From NCBI GenBank assembly GCA_021234155.1, contig JAJEKV010000013.1, positions 14,549,877 through 14,613,876 on the forward strand: a stretch of 64,000 bases of DNA, given 5' to 3'. Position 1 is the first letter of the stretch. Each line of letters begins with the position of its first letter. Source of the DNA: Isoetes taiwanensis (taxonomy: Eukaryota > Streptophyta > Lycopodiopsida > Isoetales > Isoetaceae). The translations under genes and the position numbers were made by a program. Shown here piece by piece: positions 60,722-64,000 of the stretch. The notes beneath the pieces are model-generated. The model was given only the letters and a program-made list of their open reading frames with translations, was not told the DNA's origin and ran no database searches.

Positions 60722-60722
60722 G

Positions 60723-61022
60723 GTAGTGCCTCCAAATCCGTAGTGCCCTGACAACTGCAAGCAACTCTTGATCATGGGTCGGGTAGCGTGTTTCGGTGTC
60801 GTTCATCTTTCGCGAATCATATGCTACCACTCGCTCTTCTTGCATCAATACTGCGCCTGTAGCAATTTTACTTGCATCCGTTGCTACCAGCTTGTCCTTC
60901 TCGGGGTCTGACAAGGTTAGGACGGGTGCGGTTGTCAAAGCTTCCTTCAACAAGTCTAATCCCGCTTGGGCTTTCTTCCGCCAATGCTCTGCCCAATCTT
61001 TCACCTTTTCCGCCCTTGTCAA
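60723..61022 (-). pseudogene. Gypsy RNase H, proximal part
   Basis: The minus strand gives [34 protein letters not shown] (the first catalytic Asp), [19 protein letters not shown] and RHY before hitting the transposon end. The phrase following RHY is supplied by 44578 leftwards. The initial part overlaps the RT/RNase H connection. Confidence 0.92.
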
Positions 61023-61081
61023 ATCTGTTAGTGGGGCTGCTATCTTTGCAAAGTTCTTTACGAACTTCCTATAGTACCCTG

Positions 61082-61755
61082 CTAGGCCGAGAAAGCTTCT
61101 GACCTCATGGATGTTCTTTGGTGCCGACCATTGTATCCTTTGCCCGATCTTGGCGGTGGTGCCGCCGAAATTCCCTCATTTGAGATCACATGCTCCAGGT
61201 AGTCTACTCTCTCCGTTGCGAAGTGACACTTTGACAACCGGCGTCGCTTCGGTGCCTTTTCGGAAAGGGTGTTGTACATGTTCTTCTAGGGTTTTCTTGT
61301 ATACCGGGATATCATCAAAGAATACTATGGCGAATCGTCTAGGAACTCCTCGAAGATGTCGTTCATGAGTCTCATGAGCGTTCTTTGGGCGTTTGACAAT
61401 CCAAGCGGCATCCGCGGTGAACTTCGTAATGCCCATATCGGGTTCTGAATGCAGTCTTGTGGACGTCTTCTTCTTTGATCCTGATCTGATGGTACCCTGA
61501 CCTCAGGTCTATCTTGGAGAACACCTTGGCACCTTGGAGTTGATCCATCAGGTCGTCTGATCTCGGGAGAGCATACTTGTTCTTGATGGTGTGCTTGTTT
61601 AACTGCTTGTAATCTATACACATCCTCAAGCTACCATCCTTCTTCTTTACGAACAAGATGGGTGCTCCAAATGGCGAAACACTGGGCTTGATGAAGCCTA
61701 GGTCAAGCAACTCCTGCAATTGCTTCTTCAGCTCGATTAGTTCTTGCGTCATCAT
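61082..61755 (-). pseudogene. Gypsy reverse transcriptase
   Basis: RT of the chromovirus, spread over frames. The 61755-61372 frame carries [40 protein letters not shown], and [13 protein letters not shown] (first catalytic Asp). The 61436-61176 frame carries IVFFDDIPVYKKTLEEHVQH with the FFDD variant of the YxDD box. Frameshifts fall near 61400 and 61250, so no full-length RT is encoded as read. Confidence 0.92.
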
Positions 61756-61924
61756 CCTGTACGGCGCTTTACTTGTTGGTTTTGTCCCTGGTTCGAGTGC
61801 TATCTCACACTCGACTCCCCTGTAAGAAGGAAGCTTCTTGATCTCGTCTGGAAAGAGATCATGGAAACTCCTTTACCAACTTAGCTATCTGTTTGGGTAG
61901 CTTGTTGAGCACCTTATCTTCCTC

Positions 61925-62375
61925 ACTATCTCATAACTCAGGCTCTTCCAACTGTAGCTTGAAGATATAGGCTATCCGCTCGCTCCTTAAGCACTTGAGC
62001 AGGCGCTTACTAGACATACATTGCATGATAGGCACGACTTCCTTACCTGTAATTTCTATGATCTTGCCATTGGGTGCCGTGAGGGTCACCTTCCGCTTCC
62101 CACAATCAATGATGGCTCCTGCTGGGCCGAGGTACTCCATGCCGATAATTAAATCATACTTTCCAATGTTCATCACCTCGGCTCCCATGGGGATGTTGAT
62201 TCCTGGCAAGTCGATGTCGAAGTTTATCCTCTTGCCGACCGTGTGCCTTATTCCCCCGTTTGCTAACACCACGGGTCTCGGCTTTGACTTCAACGGTTTC
62301 AGCTTCAACATTTCGACCATCTTTGGAGACGCAAAATTGTGGCTACTTCCCGTCTATCAGGATTACGAATGACTT
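61925..62375 (-). pseudogene. Gypsy aspartic protease
   Basis: The minus strand gives FVILIDG (about 62350-62371), the position of the usual D-S/T-G motif, but the frame breaks directly after it. The frame 62320-61931 continues with DIDLPGINIPMGAEVMNIGK and YDLIIGMEYLGPAGAIIDC, the flap and the ALIV-type second half of Gypsy proteases. Loss of the third active-site residue could be a sequence error. Confidence 0.85.
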
Positions 62376-62379
62376 GGAT

Positions 62380-63740
62380 TTGGCCTTCCCTACTGTGGAT
62401 ATTACTTGATACTGCTTCTCAGCTTGTTCTGTATCTATTGCGGCAAAGATGTGGCACTCGCCCTGTATGAAATCGCGAGCTTCCTCGCCGTCATCGTCAG
62501 AGGGGGTCACGAATGGACAGTTTGCTGTCCTATGGCCTGGTTGGAAGCGCCTGAAGCAGAGTTGCTTCTCGATGCACTCCTACCTCTTCTCTTTAGGTAT
62601 TGCCTGCAAAAAGGACCGTACTGCCTTCGAATAATTCGACCCTTCTTGTCGCGGTTTATCCTTGAAGGCTACCTGTTTCCTTTCTTGCTGCTTTCCATAG
62701 TTTCCACTGTAAGGGGCCTTTGCTGGTCCCGGACTGGTTGCTTTAGGGCTGTAGCTGCCCGATGCTTAGCCCTTGTCTTTATAGTATGGCTGCTTCGGCC
62801 CACTGTTTGGAGGCCCCGATCCTTGAAGACTGACGGCCTTCGATTCCGCCTCTGAGACTGTTCGAGGGTTGATTGCCCTCACCAGCTTCCTTATTTCGTC
62901 ATTCAGCCCTTCGATGTATCCTTTGACTGCATGCCGTTCACTTAGCTTTGGCACATACAGCCTCAGCCTCATGAATTCTTACGTGTACTTCTGCACGGAC
63001 TTATTTCCCTGCTCCAGCCTATAAAACTGTTGCATCATATGGCATTTGTGCTCTCTTGGCACATAGTGTTTCTTGAATGCCTTGGAGAACTTCCGAAACC
63101 TGCAGCTGTCTCGGCTTAGCTTATGTGACTTGGCATACCCTTTCCACCATATGCGAGCTGCCCCCTTGAGGTTTGCTGTGGCCACCTTGCCCTTGTCCTT
63201 GTCCTTGTCCTTCATCCCGTAGGCATTACCGTATTCATTCATCTCGTCTAGCCAGGCCTATGCCTCCATACCTGACCTATTGTCGCCCGAGAACTGCTCG
63301 AGCTTCCTTGCCTTCCACACATTGCTGAGTGCGGAGTCTACTTTCTTTTGATAATCCGAAACCCCTGCTGTCCTGAGCCTGCCCTCTCTGCGGTCTTCCA
63401 CTTCTTCTTCCTCGGAGTCGGAGTCCGATTTGGAGCTGGTGTCGGAGGTGTCTGTGCTAGGAGACCTCCTTCTCTTGCTCCTCTTCTTATCTTTCCCTGA
63501 CTTTCGAGGTGTTGTTTGCGGCCCTTGAGCGTTGTTATCCGGCCCGACTGATGCTTGTGCCGCCAGTAGGGCTTTTATTTGTTGAAGCTCCGACTTCATT
63601 TGCGACATTTCTTCTTCAGGGGTTAGAGGGCCGTATTCCTCGAACAGGTTCCTTGCAATGGGTTGCATGTCCGGGGTCTCTTCATCTCTATTGGCTCTCC
63701 TGTCTTGTTCGACTGTTCTTTGTTCCCTAGTTGCATACAC
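62380..63740 (-). pseudogene. Gypsy gag
   Basis: The start is at 63740 (MYATREQ). A coiled region (EEEMSQMKSELQQIKALLAA) and a Ser/Asp/Glu-rich linker (SDTSSKSDSDSEEEEVEDRR) precede the capsid core: LKGAARIWWKGYAKSH (the WW of Gypsy capsids) and FSKAFKKHYVPREHK at 63242-62979, then LYVPKLSERHAVKGYIEGLN at 62972-62766. A zinc-knuckle remnant (CFRRFQPGHRTANC, lacking the second cysteine) lies at about 62525-62575. At least three frame changes break it. Confidence 0.88.
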
Positions 63741-64000
63741 AGTTGATCATAGCCTTATGGTTAGATTTATTTGCTTTATTGCATTCACGTATTTGCCGAT
63801 ATAGTTTGGGAACCAAATACAATGAACCAAAACATTTTAACATTGGCAACAAAATATATTTATTATATATAATATCTTAATTACAATGCTACTGGGATTA
63901 AGAATTTAATTATTCTTGAAATCGCCGGTAGGATGGGTTATCCTCAAGAAATTTCTTAACTTGGGCTGTTCCTACCGAACGTCCCAAGTTCCTTAGAATA
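63741..64000 (-). other. 5' leader of the Gypsy element, cut by the window end
   Basis: AT-rich sequence lies upstream of the gag start on the minus strand. No PBS or LTR end could be placed, so the 5' LTR probably lies beyond base 64000. Confidence 0.4.

Larger units (their letters stand above)
44579..60722. mobile_element. Large TIR DNA transposon with DUF7869-type and ParB-like genes
   Basis: Left end 44579-44612 and right end 60688-60721 are 34-bp inverted repeats with a single mismatch, starting AACAAGGTGACCTAGCAAA. GTA flanks both sides (44576-44578 and 60723-60725; one extra G at 60722), a 3-bp target duplication in the Gypsy RNase H codon TAC. Without the nested 8-kb retroelement the transposon is about 8.1 kb. 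It has two divergent multi-exon genes and many copies of a TATGCGCGCATA palindrome. The ends do not begin CACTA, and I cannot assign a named superfamily with certainty. Confidence 0.85.
42660..63760 (-). mobile_element. Ty3/Gypsy chromovirus, split by a nested insertion
   Basis: On the minus strand the order is gag (63.7-62.4 kb), protease (62.4-61.9), reverse transcriptase (61.76-61.1), RNase H start (61.0-60.72), then a 16-kb insertion, then RNase H end (44.58-44.4), integrase (44.4-43.5) and chromodomain (43.4-42.9). RT before integrase defines Gypsy, and the chromodomain places it among plant chromoviruses. Removing 44579-60722 together with one GTA copy restores the RNase H frame. The 5' LTR should lie to the right, outside the window. 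Several internal frameshifts exist. Confidence 0.9.

Noticed and set aside
44579-60722. CACTA (En/Spm) assignment for the large DNA transposon, suggested by the 3-bp target duplication
   Set aside because: The termini start AACAAGG rather than CACTA, and the coding segments carry DUF7869-type rather than TNPD-type motifs.

Overview
This window looks like nuclear DNA from a land plant with a large, repeat-dominated genome. One intact single-copy gene is visible: a WD40 protein of the LWD1/LWD2 (TTG1-like) family at 13960-14991, plus degraded pieces of two other plant genes (katanin p80 and a VFB-type F-box protein). Almost everything else is mobile or satellite DNA. The DUF7869-type transposon protein and the repeat load would suit a fern or another non-flowering vascular plant, but this is an inference and no species can be named.

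Layout. 1-12.6 kb: gene-poor DNA with short dispersed and tandem repeats, a katanin p80 remnant (6.2-7.1 kb) and two strong hairpins (11.9 and 12.3 kb). 12.7-15.1 kb: the LWD-like gene, with a probable intron in its 5' UTR. 17.5-18.9 kb: a truncated Copia element (PBS, gag, protease). 20.8-21.3 kb: an F-box remnant. 22.45-23.95 kb and 32.0-32.3 kb: two arrays of a 19-bp minisatellite, which flank 24.8-31.8 kb, an array of about 8.5 units of an ~825-bp tandem repeat. 33945-39436: a full-length but frameshifted Copia LTR retrotransposon. 42.6-63.7 kb: a nested composite.

The nested composite is the most interesting part. A minus-strand Ty3/Gypsy chromovirus (gag at 63.7 kb, chromodomain at 42.9 kb) is split within its RNase H region by a DNA transposon (44579-60721/2) that has 34-bp terminal inverted repeats and a 3-bp target duplication. 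That transposon has two divergent multi-exon genes: a minus-strand gene with the DUF7869-type signature and a plus-strand gene with a ParB/sulfiredoxin-like segment. A TATGCGCGCATA palindrome is scattered through its ends, its introns and the space between the genes. The plus-strand gene is in turn interrupted by an 8.0-kb LARD-like retrotransposon (51691-59703) with 2.6-kb LTRs, a perfect 5-bp target duplication (CAATG), a PBS and a polypurine tract, but no recognisable gag-pol.

Caveat. Copies of the same repeat differ mostly at CAG/CTG/CCG/CGG sites, with recurrent swaps such as GCTG against CTTTG. This suggests base-calling error, perhaps at methylated CHG sites, so some frameshifts in the mobile-element genes may not be real.
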